This document shows positions 31,433 through 43,569 of a stretch of 64,000 nucleotides of DNA, piece by piece; the stretch's first letter is position 1; each line of letters opens with the position of its first letter. The notes beneath the pieces are model-generated. The model was not told where the DNA came from. It made no database searches and saw nothing but the letters and a program-made list of their open reading frames with translations. Made by a program: the position numbers and the translations under genes. Where the stretch lies: positions 1,922,001 through 1,986,000 of the forward strand of contig NC_089426.1 in assembly GCF_013426205.1 (NCBI RefSeq). Direction: 5' to 3'. Origin of the DNA: Metarhizium brunneum. Lineage: Eukaryota; Ascomycota; Sordariomycetes; Hypocreales; Clavicipitaceae.

Positions 31433-33025
31433 TAGCCGCTGCTGCTGCTCCTTCTTCTTCTTCTCTTTCTCTTTCTCTTCTCTCTTCTTCCGGCTTTTCC
31501 ACCTCTTGAAGACGGCCCGGACCTACAGGGGAAATCTCCCCCTTTATACTTTATACTAATCTGTTTCATGTTGAAACCATTAATTACCATTATACTCTCT
31601 GTGCGCGTGGCAAAGCATGAGACGGCGTTGGGGAAGGCAATCACACTCGCTTACAAAGGCTTACGAAGGACGAGGGGACGGACGGATGCATGGCATGCAC
31701 TGACGGAATTGACGCATTGTACGGACCGGAGCGTGTCTTTTTTTACATCTTCTTTGGCAGGCGGCGTAATGTGCGCATTTATCATAGTGTGGCCACTTTT
31801 TCTGTTTTAATATATATATATATGTATGTACATGTATGTATATTTGTAATTTTTCAAGACGGGCGTGGTCGTCCCACGAGGTTGTGCCTCATGTGTTCAG
31901 TTTGCAGCACTACGTGGGCCACATGTTGGCGAGCAATGATAATAATAGCCTTACTTTCTCATCACGTTTCGACACCCAACATCACCACGTCAAGTCAGTT
32001 CATTCCTGACCTAACGAGCTAGCGATACCTGTCCAAAGCAAACCGAAAAAAATTAAAAATCATCAAGTCCGCTAAACTCCGCTTGTGACGAATGTTTTCC
32101 CCCTCACCCCTAACTTCTTCCTAGTACCGCTAGGCCCCTGTTTCATGTCCTGTCATGAACTATGCCGGAGCCTGTGCATATTATTTTATTTTTCCCATTC
32201 GTGGTCGGAAAGAGAAAGAGAAAAGAGAAAACAAAAGCGGCAAAGGCAATGTCTTCGAAAACAACCAGCCATCTTTCATCTCACCAAATTCTTATTTCAA
32301 CCCACCCCTGCTGTCTGATTCTAAGTACCTTGCGGTTAGACCCATTGCGCTTCGTGCCTCTTCACATGCAAAAAAAAAACCCAATCCTTCGATTTTCGTA
32401 AGAGGAATACACACCCTGTTAGGTCCAATGACCAAGAAAACCTGCTGAAGACAAATACCCCCCTGCTATGACCCGTCACCAAACCGTCCCTACAGCAGAT
32501 AAGAGTGTCTCAGAGGTGTCGTGCGGCAGCGTTCCTGGTCTGGTAATGAGATAGTCACCTCACGAGTGACGTCCGATGAGTCGCAAAAGTCATAAAAGAA
32601 ACAAAATCTTTGCCGGGCTTCTACCCAGTAGCTGTAGCTAGGTGCATAGTGTAGGCATGAGGTTGCATAGAAACTGAAGGGCGCATGCTCAAAGTCCAGA
32701 AAAAAACAAAAATAGTCATGACAACAAGCAGACACTGCTCCAAACGCCGGTCCAATGCAGTCTTGAGGTGTCGATCATAATGTAGGCGAAATGTTCAGGA
32801 AATATTAGAGGAAGAAAAATGGCGTCGCAAGCACCTCGCAGTAAGTTCCGAGACTGGGCCGTAGCCAAAGCCTTGCATTGCAGAAAACAAAAACAAGGAA
32901 AATAAAATAAAAATTAAATGGTGAAACCAACGCTGACAAGATTCATTTTCTGTACTTGGCCTTCTCGCACAACGAAAGAGAGTTGATGAGACTTCGGTCT
33001 ACAGGATCCTGTAGTCTAGCCAAGC
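31433..33025. other. Intergenic region between convergent LAG1-type and HMT1-type genes
   Basis: About 1.6 kb holding two 3' UTRs. It begins with a CTT/CTC-rich run (31440-31500). No supportable gene. Confidence 0.65.
31809..31846. repeat. TA-rich microsatellite (TATA then TGTA/CATG)
   Basis: A (TA)n run of about 14 bp followed by degenerate GTATGTACATGTATGTA. Located in the spacer downstream of the ceramide synthase gene. Confidence 0.85.
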
Positions 33026-36000
33026 TTAGATGCTTGCTTGTCTTTCATGTCGGTCGTCTTCGCGGTCATGAGAATGAGTCGATTCGGCGTCGGACGATGA
33101 AGATGACGAGGCCGAGGTGGTTTCTTCTCCCATGTTACCACGACTTGTGGCATGGCCAGAGAGTGTCCCAGAAGAGCCAATGCTGTGATAATCTTCCATG
33201 GTGGCCTCCTCTGGCGTCTTTGAGCCCATGTTGGCCCGTCGCACGGCTCGTGCTGCTTTCAGGTGTGCCTCTCGGGCAGCATCCAAGGCCCGTTCAGCCC
33301 GAATCTGCTTCTCCCACATTGAGGCATACCGTCCGTTGGCGTCCAGTAGTTCATCATGAGTTCCTCTCTCAACGATCTCACCAGCGTGCAGCACAATGAT
33401 CTGGTCGGCGTGAGTAATAGTAGATAGACGGTGTCTGTTCAAAATGTCAGCAAACTGCAGTTTTCAAATATCGAATCCTTCTTTGGAGGGCTACGTCAAC
33501 TTACGCAATAATAAGGAGAGTTCGACCCTCCCCAATATTCCACACATTATCCTGAATCTCCTGCTCGGTATGGGTGTCTAGAGCTGAAGTTGCTTCGTCC
33601 AGCATGATAATTTTCGGGTTTTTAAGGATCGTTCGGGCAATGGCAACCCGTTGCTTTTCGCCGCCACTCAGTCTAAGCCCCCTCTCTCCAACCTGAGTAT
33701 TGTATTTGTCCGGGAAACTCATAATTCGATCATGGATACTAGCAGCACGGCACGCTGCATGGACGTCTTCCTCGGTGGCCGATGGATTCGCGTACTGGAG
33801 ATTGTACATCAGGGACTCGTTGAATAGAGTGGTATCTTGAGGCACAACACCAATCTGTCGACGCACAGACTCAATTGTTAGATCTTTGACATCTATGCCA
33901 TCGAATTCTATGCTTCCTTCATCACAATCATAGTACCGAAACATGTGCCGGAACAATGTCGACTTGCCACCACCTGATTCGCCAACAAATGCTGTTGTAG
34001 TTCCTGGCGCACACTCGAAGCTAATGTTGCGCAAGGCTGGTTTGCGCCTATCATAGGCGAAACTGACGTTTTTCCAGCGAACATGACCGCGAAACCTTCT
34101 GAGAGGTACGGCATGTGGTGTGTCAACAACCGTGGGTTGAATCTTGAACAGCTCCAAAAGTCGTTCACCTGAGATCATGGCCTGCTGTACGGTTCTGTAA
34201 AAAGTACCAAAAAAGTTGAGAGGGCCTTGAAGTTGAGTAAGAAAAGCCACTACTGTGAACCATTCTCCCGTAGTCCGAACGCCGACGACAACTTGCCAGC
34301 CACAGACCAAAGACGCGACGATCCTACCCAAATTGAAAACCAGAGTCTGGCAGATATTCATCATAACCATACCCATCTGGACCTTGATTTCGGCTGCCTG
34401 AAATATAGCGACCTTGTCCTGGTATCGCCTAGATTCGAAATCCTCCGCATTGAAATACTTCACAGTTTCGTAACTCGAAATAGAGTCATTCTTGACAGCC
34501 TCCTCTTCACGGTCCGCATTCGTCATTTCACGTCTATGATCAGCACGTGTTGCCGCCATCTTGATAGTCATGTACAGATACCAGCAAGTATTGACAAGAT
34601 TGATCTCGGCGTAGAATGGCCCAAAGACGTAGTAAAATATTACAATAGAGAGAAACAGGTCAAAAAGCATCGGAAGGACTTGGAATGTCACTTGTTCGAG
34701 AAATTGGTTAATCGCCGAGCCCTTGTTCAGCGCGGATAGGACCTCGCCAGTGCGCTTAGATAGGTGAAAGTCGAGACTAAGACAGTGGACATGGTTAAAG
34801 GCCGCAGTTGTTAGCCCTCGATAGGAATATTGCGACACCGGAATCCAGAGAAGTGATCTTATAGATCCCAGTAAGCCGGTTTGGCCCTGGAGAGTCCACA
34901 GACCCCCCAAGATGACGAAGTCTTGGAGAGGAAAATTTTCTGCTGTCAGAGGTTCACCACGTTGGACACGTCGGACTGCGTCGCCAAGACTATCCACAAC
35001 ACGTCCAATCTGCCAGGGAACTGTCGCATTAACACATCTCTGGAGAATCACCAGGATGAAACAAAACAGCACTTGAAACTTCAACCGGGTCGAATCCTTG
35101 GGCCACAAATACGGAAAGAATAATGAGTATCCACGAACGTACTCCACCCATGTTCGACGAGGGAGTTTCTCCGGGCGATAGAACGCAGCTTGTTCTTCTT
35201 TGCGGGACGTGCCGTAGCTTCCAGTTCGTGTTGCACTTGACAATGTCCGTCTGCGAGATCGTCGTTCTTGTGGGCCGTACGTCTGGCCATTGCCGTTCGC
35301 CGCCTCGTACGAGCCATTAGCCCGTCCATTAAGCAGTGGTGTAGACTCTGAACAAGAGGCTGCTTCAAGCTCGTGGTCGTCACGACGGGCCTTCATGATC
35401 CAGGCCACGCAGAAAAAGCCGATAAGGGCAACGATGTGTAAGAGGCGGACAAAATACAGAGCCAAGTCCATCTTGGTCCAAGAATCTATGCAACTCTCCT
35501 TGTCTTCAGAGCGAACAAGGTGGCAATCCGCTGCCGCAATGAAAGTAGTAACGAAGAGCACTAGCTCGCCACATAATCCCAAGACCCAGATGGTGAGGTG
35601 AACAATATTGGGGCCCTTCCTCCAGTCAAAAAGAGAAAAAAGGATATAAAGGTAGAAAAACGTGGAGCCAGTAACGTGGACCTTGCAATTTGCACAAAGA
35701 TTAGCAAGCGGATTCCCATACGACAACATCCCAGAAAAAGAATCGCCTAGCGGGATCAGAAATATTGCGCGGCCGACTAAACGCCTATTTTCTAGGGAAT
35801 TGAAACATACCACACTCCACTCGCCTGCCCAAGGCAAGCCTTCTCTGGACCATTTATAAGGGTTCTCATGCCAGAAGGCATGAATGAACATGGACACGCC
35901 AGTGCCTATATAGCTCAAGAACACTATAGCCGACAAGTAGCGGAAGACGTTCTTGGCCGCTGGTCCAAAACGCGGGCCTAACTTGCGCTCGCCATCGTCT

Positions 36001-36248
36001 CGCTTCTTACGCTTCGTGCTAGGCAGAGGCTTCCCACCAGGTCCCTTGACAGTGGGTTGGACAAGGTCTTCGTCCTTCTTTGAATTATAGACGCTGTACC
36101 AGGCGGCACCTGTTATAAAGGCAATGAGAAGCACCAACGAATATAAGAATTGGGTACAACGAAGGATGTCGTCGGTCAGATTGCCGTCGTCGAGGGCAGT
36201 CCCTAGGTCTCTCGGATCAGGAGGCTGATTCTCGTCGGCGGCTCCCAT
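33026..36248 (-). CDS. hmt1: HMT1-type vacuolar half-ABC transporter (ABCB/ATM subfamily)
   Basis: Half-size ABC exporter like S. pombe Hmt1, which is needed for cadmium tolerance through the vacuole. On the minus strand, exons 36248-33505 and 33434-33026 are joined across a 70-bp intron (GTAAGT..CAG), giving 1050 aa. The N-terminal about 300 residues form an extra membrane domain of several spans, diagnostic of HMT1 among half-transporters. The ABC transmembrane domain follows (about 370-700; [29 protein letters not shown]). The nucleotide-binding domain has Walker [10 protein letters not shown] (756-764; the usual SGSGKST replaced by SGGGKST), Q-loop VVPQDTTLF, signature LSGGE (860-864) and Walker [13 protein letters not shown]. 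The H-loop IAHRLSTI is created by the splice. The second exon adds [11 protein letters not shown] and an acidic Ser/His-rich tail. The exact substrate (heavy-metal complex, glutathione or phytochelatin conjugate) is inferred from the family. Confidence 0.93.
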
Positions 36249-38765
36249 GGCGGACTAGAGCATGGATATCAAACAAATCGTTAGCAAAAAGTGGCACAGG
36301 GACAGTGGTAATAATTCATGGTTCGGATGTATTTTGTTTCTAAAGGAAAACAGGACGACAGAGAAAAGAGATGCTGCCTGGGGACAGGGGTGAGTTGGTC
36401 CCCCCGAAAGGGGAGGAGAGGCGTAGGTATTTGGAGACCGGCACGATGCCAACACTTGTTGGTCCTGGTATAGCCGGCAGCAAGAGGCGGTAAGGTGTCT
36501 CTTCTTGTAATGCAAGCACTCGATACTATTCCTCGCACCGACTCCCCGGGAGGACGCAGACGGGCAAATGTCACCAGCAAGTCGTTTCACCAAGAATGAA
36601 ACAATTAGCGGGGTTGGTGCGGTCACATACAGAGAGAATTGAAGTATTGGCAAATCACCTGGAGCAAACCATTGCCCTGCCCGAGTCAATTGGCGGCAGC
36701 TGGTGATGCGCAAGCGAATGGGGAGAATTTCTTTGCCTACACCCGCAATGACGAGAAGCCCGAGAGGAAGCCGGGAGGAGGAGGGAGGAAACGATCGGCA
36801 GGGAGGGAGGGACGAGAGGTCGGAGGGAAGTACGGAAGTAGTCGAGCGAGGAGGAAAAAAGAATGATGGTGGTGGTTGAAGTTGATGTGCGGCGTGTTGC
36901 AGGTTCAAAGCCGAGAGTTGAAAGACCCGGGCTAAGTACTCCAGAGCCAGTGGCCATGTTCTGGTGTCAAGTTCCAAGTCTCTTTGTGTCGCTACACCGG
37001 GGCGGCGTCAATGCAGCAGGCGTGTCAGGTCTATCCAGGGTGGACTCTACAAGTGACGGTACCGCAGAGTACTTGGTCCCTGGGTGACGGAGCGCGTACG
37101 AGGTGGCTACTTGCATAAAAGTACTTGCAGAGTGCTGAAGTGCTCGTTGTATATATTTATAAGTACCTGGTGCGCAGAGCCAACAGATGCCCGCCAAATG
37201 CTAGACTTGGCCACGCAGCTGGCACGATGCTACTAGTAGTTGCACATAACTTTTTATACGCTAGCCAGCAGGTGCACCGGGTGCGCAGCTCCTTTGCATC
37301 GACTACTTAGCTTAAGTCAAAGGCGCACACCCTCCTCCACTAGCTGGTGGTGAAGCGTCGACTCTTGTTTACTAGTAAGTCTCTCCGGTATGGCAACGTG
37401 CGTATTGGAGTAGTGGTGTCTGCTCTGTCTACCACGTATGTACGTACATGCATGAGCCTTGTTGACCTAGCCGTTCGGCGAGACTCTCCGGGCGCAGCCA
37501 GATCTTTCTTTCCTATTATACAATTCTGCCTGGTACAATCTCTTGATTTCAAATACACACATACACTGACAGGCCTTTAGGGCGTGAACCCACGGGTACA
37601 CCGAGTCCATGATTCAATCAATTAATCAAGCAATGGCATCAATCATGTCGACTCTTTCTCTTTCCTGCCGACGTCCCAGCAGAGCGTCCCACCCTTGACT
37701 GGGCCTTTAACCTCTTCGACCATCCTGGACAAGCCCTTGTCTCGCTGCCACCCCCCGGCCCCAGCGTGTCGATGGGGTCTAGTACATACTACTAAGTGCG
37801 GACAAGACGGTGGGTGTGGATGAGACCGAAGACGACGACTCTGGAGGGAGGAGTGCAGGTGCGCTGCATGGATGGGCGTCGAATTAGTAGGAATTGGGCG
37901 GTCATGGGAGGTGGCCATGGCCATCCGCCCCCTGTGCTCCGTCTTGCACGGGAAGTTGTGTGCTTCTCGAACCAAAGTAAAGGTGCAAGGCGGCATTGAA
38001 CTAGTAATAATCTTCGACTGAAGTATACCCATGTCCAGGAGGTTGAGCCCGAAGCATCGCGGGCAATCGACACTCCAAATCACTGGAACAGGGCGTGTGT
38101 CGGAGAGAAAGAGGGGTGTGTGTTTCAGTCAAACTCGAAGGACTCGACGACTGGTTCACACGATGCATGTACATTGCTACATAGTACAGACATGGGGGCA
38201 ATGGTTGGTTGTACGAAGTGTATGTAGTACTACTGGCCTCGATCCTGGGCCACCAGCTGTTTGTGCTACGCGAGAACCGGGCCCACGATTGACTGATCTG
38301 AATGAGCGAGCATTGGGACATTGGCAATTGGGCATTAGACCAGAGGATATGGGACATGGGGCATGGTACATGGCGTGTCAACATACATACAATATTAACA
38401 AATACGTTCCAAGGTTCTTCGAAATTGAATGGGGGCACACGACACTTGACTAGAGAACACAGCATGCCATGAATCGAATGAGACGTTTGATGCTCCCCTC
38501 ATGGTTGATGCTTTGTCCTTGACATGACACGTAAACCATATTATCTGCATGGGCTCTCAAGGCATCTCCTCCGTATGCTCACCATGCACATCACCACCTG
38601 AGCCCATAACCGCATTGTCGCTCGCTGATAGAAGCCCTGTGTAAGCAATTCTGACAATCTCGACACGAGCTCACTTCCGACCTCGAATCTTTGCCGTTTA
38701 TCCACATTTCAGCGTCGATTCATAACAGGAAGAATAGGTGGGTGCCACGAGCGTTAGACGCTCCC

Positions 38766-38793
38766 GTGCCCAGTGCCCAGTGCCCAGCGCCCA
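38766..38793. repeat. 7-bp tandem repeat, unit GTGCCCA, 4 copies
   Basis: Three exact GTGCCCA units and a fourth with one change (GCGCCCA). Confidence 0.9.
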
Positions 38794-39540
38794 ATCCGTG
38801 TGATTATTAACTATTAGTACAACATTCCCAGAGACCATCAATCCTGCGGTTCTTGGATAGTCGATGGCATCACCAAACAGCAGAGGGCCGGTTCGCAACG
38901 GAAGCAACGGCAGCAACTAACCCCAGGTCAGCTTGTCAGTCATCATGTCACTGGTCAATTTGATTAGCTCTGGCCATATCCCTGCTCCAGAATTCCGGCC
39001 ATTGGCTCTGTTCCAGATGGCCTTTGGACATCTGGATGTCGCTTCTTCTGATCGGCAACCAGGCGGCCTGCAAGTCGGGCTGCTGGAAGGCGTGTTGATG
39101 CCGCTGTGGAGCCAGAGTTACCAGACCTTCTCTGTGGTAGCGCAGGCCCAGGGCCTAATAGCCGCCTAGTGGGGCAGCTGACCTTGCCCCGAGTAGCACT
39201 GGCGTCTGGTTCGAAGAGGCGCTCTAGTCAACTACGAACACTTGGAAGGACCAAGCCCAAGGGTCCACGGGCAAATTGGTGGCAACCACAAGCCATACTA
39301 TTATTGTACAGCCACGCCCGAGCCAGAATAAGAATGGCCGGGATAGAACGCCGTTGATGATGGGTGATGTATCATTGCCGTTCTGTGTACGGAGTACCAT
39401 GATTAACTCCCGTGTCCAGTCCGCATGTGCAACTGTAAAGTCAACGAGTAAGCGCAATTAAAGCATAGGAATGACATCGCATCGGCTCCACGGAGCATAC
39501 TATGTGCAATGTATACCAGGCCTTTGCATGACTGGTGTGA

Positions 39541-39561
39541 ATATGGATATGGATATGGATA
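39541..39561. repeat. 6-bp tandem repeat, unit ATATGG, 3.5 copies
   Basis: Three exact ATATGG units followed by ATA. Confidence 0.9.
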
Positions 39562-42500
39562 CGCCACTGCTTCGGCTCTCAGCACCCAGTCTCCAAAACA
39601 GCACGTGTTCTGTGTAATAAAGAAATTTTTCACTCACGGGTTCATTGTCGATGACTCGACGGGCTCTGCCATCATGTTGCCACTTTCGGCAGTGGCCACC
39701 ACCACACTACCCAAAGTGCTCCATCATCCTCAGCCATGGTCAATTGTGATTTAACAATGGCAGTATCTGAACGAACCTAGCACCGCTTCACCCATAGTGT
39801 CGTCTACGACAGTGCGTCATCCATCCGCCTTCAGATAAATCCAATGCCAGGGGGACGACAGCTTGGCAAGGCGATCTGACATCCCTCAGCCTCGTGACAT
39901 GCATTACCCATTGCCCCAAATTCTAGCTTTGCGGGGTTCTTACCACTGCCTAGTCAATGGTACTAGGAAGCATGAAAGACCATGTGGTAGAATAGAGTCC
40001 CGTGCCTATCAGCCAACCAGCCCGTGATCAAAACTGTGTCCACAAACGCCGAATCATTACTCCAGCGTGGTGCACTAAGACTGAGACAGCAACAAAACCT
40101 GCTTGGTGCATAGAAACAGCGGCGCTTTTGGCAAATATCCTCCAGATGTTGCTATTTGCTCTCATGTTTGGGCGTGATTAGCAAAATCAACACCCTTGTA
40201 CGGAGTGATGGCATTCGCGTAGCTTCGGCACGCCATTTTAAAGTTATTGGGCAAGACCTCATCTGGTGACCGTGAGAGTCGACCGCCTCCTGCGCAAGAG
40301 CTCCATGTCCATGGGGGGCCAGGAAAACGGAGGTGGACGTGGTTTGCTGTTTTGGCCTAGAGGATCACGGGCCTTCATCTTGCGAGTCGGGTTCTTTGTC
40401 CAACACGCGACGTACATACAGTGTCTGTGCAAAAGTAGGTGTTAGGGGAGAAAAGAGTCTCAACGGCGTATTTCAAAAGTTATTTTCCGGTGAGGTGGCT
40501 GTCGAGAAAATTTTATCTTCTATGCATACTTTTCAATTAGATTCTGACATGCTGGGTTTCATCTTGAGCACGGTTTATAAATACCGATGGTACAAGAATA
40601 GTATGTGCCTTGAGCATTCAACTTAGCTTGGCTTCACGTGGGTTTACCATTCGACTCCGAAACCTCACTCCGCGGCTGAGGCTGTTGCAGTGGTGTTTTC
40701 CCTCGAGTTTCCAACCAATAAATTTACAATTCAGGGAATGCGCATAAGTAGAGGCGGTTTCAAAGTTGCTCAGAAAGTGGATTTTTTAAAGTTGAGTGAT
40801 GCTGTATGGAAGTTCTGGTTAGGAAATTCCTCCAAGCAACCAGGAAACGAGCAGGCTATTCTGTGCCCGACGCACATGGTTCGTTTTTTTTTCTTGGTTA
40901 GAGCTTAGGTTTTAGAAAGCTATGGACTCTGTATAGTCGATGAGGCTGTAAATGTTCACGGCGCCTGAATTTCGGTGCGAATGTCCGATCTGCAGGTCTC
41001 GGTCAACACACCGAATGTCAAGCGGGGGACCCCGCTCTCTGCTCCTCGAGTCTGGTTCCAGGCGGCAAGCTGTTGCCAGGCACACTCCGTATTTTCTACG
41101 CGTGTCGTACATGCGGGGAAAATGAGAGGAAATGTTGTTAACAAGTGTTTTACAGGCCAGACGGTCGGTAGAAGACAAGGTCCTGGGCAGTTTCTCAGAG
41201 CCAAGGGGTTGGCATTTTGAGAAAACATAGGAAGTGGCGTTGTGTGGCTTTTTTCGGGAAGGAGCAAGCAGATGCAACCTGCCCATGAGTATTAGTACAC
41301 GTATTACACGCATTGTCGAGCTCGTGGTTGGTTCGTCTGTCCTGAAGCCAAGTGTCCTGCAGCTTGTTTGCCCTTAACATGGTTCAAGGTTCATCTCTGG
41401 CTTGCCCAACGAAGCTTGAGCGCTTGTGCAATCATCCATTCCCAATTGAACCACGCGACGAACGCTCGCTTTGTCCATCAGATGTTTGAGCAGAACTCCA
41501 TTCCTCACCGACTTCACGCATCACATTTCCAATGCTGGGTCTCTTGTATGTACGTGTGTACCTTCTAGGGTACTCAAAGCGGCCGTGGTTTCTTGCATTT
41601 GGAGCCCAGCCACGTCGTCTCACATGGTCACGTTCAGCGTTGTCACTTTGTCCCAGGAGACTGGGCCGACCCTGCAGAACCTTGTTTCCAGGTGCAACTT
41701 GAGCCGAAGAAACATGTCTAGAACTCCAAGACACCCCAGACTCGGCCTACAGCGAAACTGTGGATCTCTGTCCAACCCCGCGCGATCAAGATTTTAGGTC
41801 AAGCTCTGCATACGTAAGTACTAGTTGTGTACGGAGTACATGCGAGAGGATCCATCACTGACTGCTTTGGCCAAGAGTTCGGCTCTCGGACGAAATAGCC
41901 GTGGATGATTGACACTGCTTCTGCATGAAGTTGGTATCTACCTACAAACCCTGCATGATATACAAAGATGCCGACAGGAGCTGACTTCTCCGTAAGCTAG
42001 TTCAACGAATGCGTAATCAGAAAAAGCCAATCAGAAAAATTCCGTCAATGTATACTAATACTTATTTCAGTTACCCCCGCACCGTGTCATATTTTCAGAC
42101 CTGGGTGGCCCTGTCGGGGCCAAATTATACATAAGCTGGCAAGGGCACAGACGTCATGGCAGCAAGCATTGTACGTACCAACAACCATTGCGCATCCCGA
42201 GAAAATGGTGGAAGCAATGCTCTGGAACCTCTCTCAATGGCAACACGCATACACAACGCCTAGGGCTGCAATTGATACACACGCTACGCCATGCCCTGTA
42301 CAAAATGCCGCAATCTAGCTGTCACGCCACGATATTCCACGAGCGGCACCCGCACTGCATGTCAAGACAGGCCCTAGGGGTAACGACCGGATGCAATCTA
42401 TGTAAGGTGCGCGGTTGGGCCGCGCAGGTTCCCAGGAAAAGCCAGAGAGAGAGGAAAGAGACAACAAAACAGCAAGGGGGGCGGATTCAAAAGCCATGCA

Positions 42501-43176
42501 TGCGGGTTCATCCAACGAGCACTCCAAGCAAAGGGTTAGCGAGGTTTCAAATTCCATCAATCGACAATTCTTCGGCGCCGACGGGTTCAATGCCGTCTCC
42601 CGTCAGCCCCCGCTGCCCACGACTTTTAATCGGTCAAGACGGCCACCATGCAGAATCTTGTCCGACATGCGGGTTGAGTTGCCTAACAAAGGACAGATTG
42701 CGATAATGGATCGGTGTAGTAGCTTGTTACATGATTGGGAGATAGAAACAAAGCTCTATTTCCTTACCGGTTCCCCTTTCGGTATTGCGTTGACTCACAT
42801 ACTGTCAGTCCTAATGATATCATAGTTTAGACCGCGCGTGCTATACAAAGAGTTTTATTATGCCGTATTGCTTAGTTCGCAAGCGGCTAGTCATGTTCCG
42901 TCGTGGCAATATTGGCACTCTTCAAGGTCCTTTGTTCTGCTTCTTCGCTTTCATTCGGTTTCCACTCCTGTCGGTGAATGTATAATTCGCTCATTTGAGT
43001 TATTTTCCAGCAGATTTTTTTTTCTACTCGTTCACCGCTCTTATCTACTACACATCGAGACGAGCTCCCCAGCTACGTCGTGGCGCTTCAGATGCATATG
43101 ATGCCTGACCCTGGCAGGCATCCCAGAGCACATTTACCAACTCGGGATCTGTTCCGCCCAATTGCCCACTTATTTG

Positions 43177-43569
43177 TCATCTCTCATCTTTTTTTGGCGT
43201 GAACGAGTACTCTTTCCGGCAGTCAGGGTTGCCAATGAGGACCTGCATCCACGCTTCGACATGCCAAAAGAACGATCGGATGGGATGAACTGTAATATCA
43301 AAAACCACAGGTAGCTTTTCTCCTACAGGTGAACGCGACAAATACATAGGTAACCGAGCGACCGTTGTGGCGGCGCCAGTGCTGTGAAGCTCATCGAAAG
43401 GCTTGGCTTGGTAAACCCATGTCCCAAACTCTCTCGGTGTAAATGATTGGTCAATCTCGCAAGAACAGGCAAGCTGGATCGGGCCAGACTTTGACCGAAA
43501 CAGCAAGTGCGGAAATGGGATGAAAGGTTCCATTTCGGTTGATGGAACCGTGGTAACGCCAGGAACCAT
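43177..43569 (-). CDS. Possible small protein or exon, unknown
   Basis: 130 codons from the ATG at 43569 (MVPGVTTVPSTEMEPFIPFP). Unlike neighbouring frames, the translation has balanced composition, with hydrophobic and aromatic residues spaced as in folded protein: HLLFRSKSGPIQLACSC, REFGTWVYQAKPFDELH, VVFDITVHPIRSFFWHVEAW. A stop lies just upstream in frame. An overlapping frame at 43451-43768 (MDGSWTCMAARLPIWAPWW) could contribute an upstream exon through a GTAGGT donor near 43596. No family is recognised. It could also be a relic of a longer, decayed gene. Confidence 0.3.
   Translation of the reverse strand: MVPGVTTVPSTEMEPFIPFPHLLFRSKSGPIQLACSCEIDQSFTPREFGTWVYQAKPFDELHSTGAATTVARLPMYLSRSPVGEKLPVVFDITVHPIRSFFWHVEAWMQVLIGNPDCRKEYSFTPKKDER

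Noticed and set aside
30026..31559. Minus-strand 361-codon and other plus-strand frames across the ceramide synthase gene
   Set aside because: They arise from the C-ending codon bias of the real gene; translations are Ala/Gly/Glu- or Ser/Pro/Arg-rich low complexity.
36255..36977. 240-codon minus-strand frame just upstream of HMT1
   Set aside because: Pro/Ser/Leu-rich leader-like sequence ending directly before the HMT1 ATG; no family resemblance.
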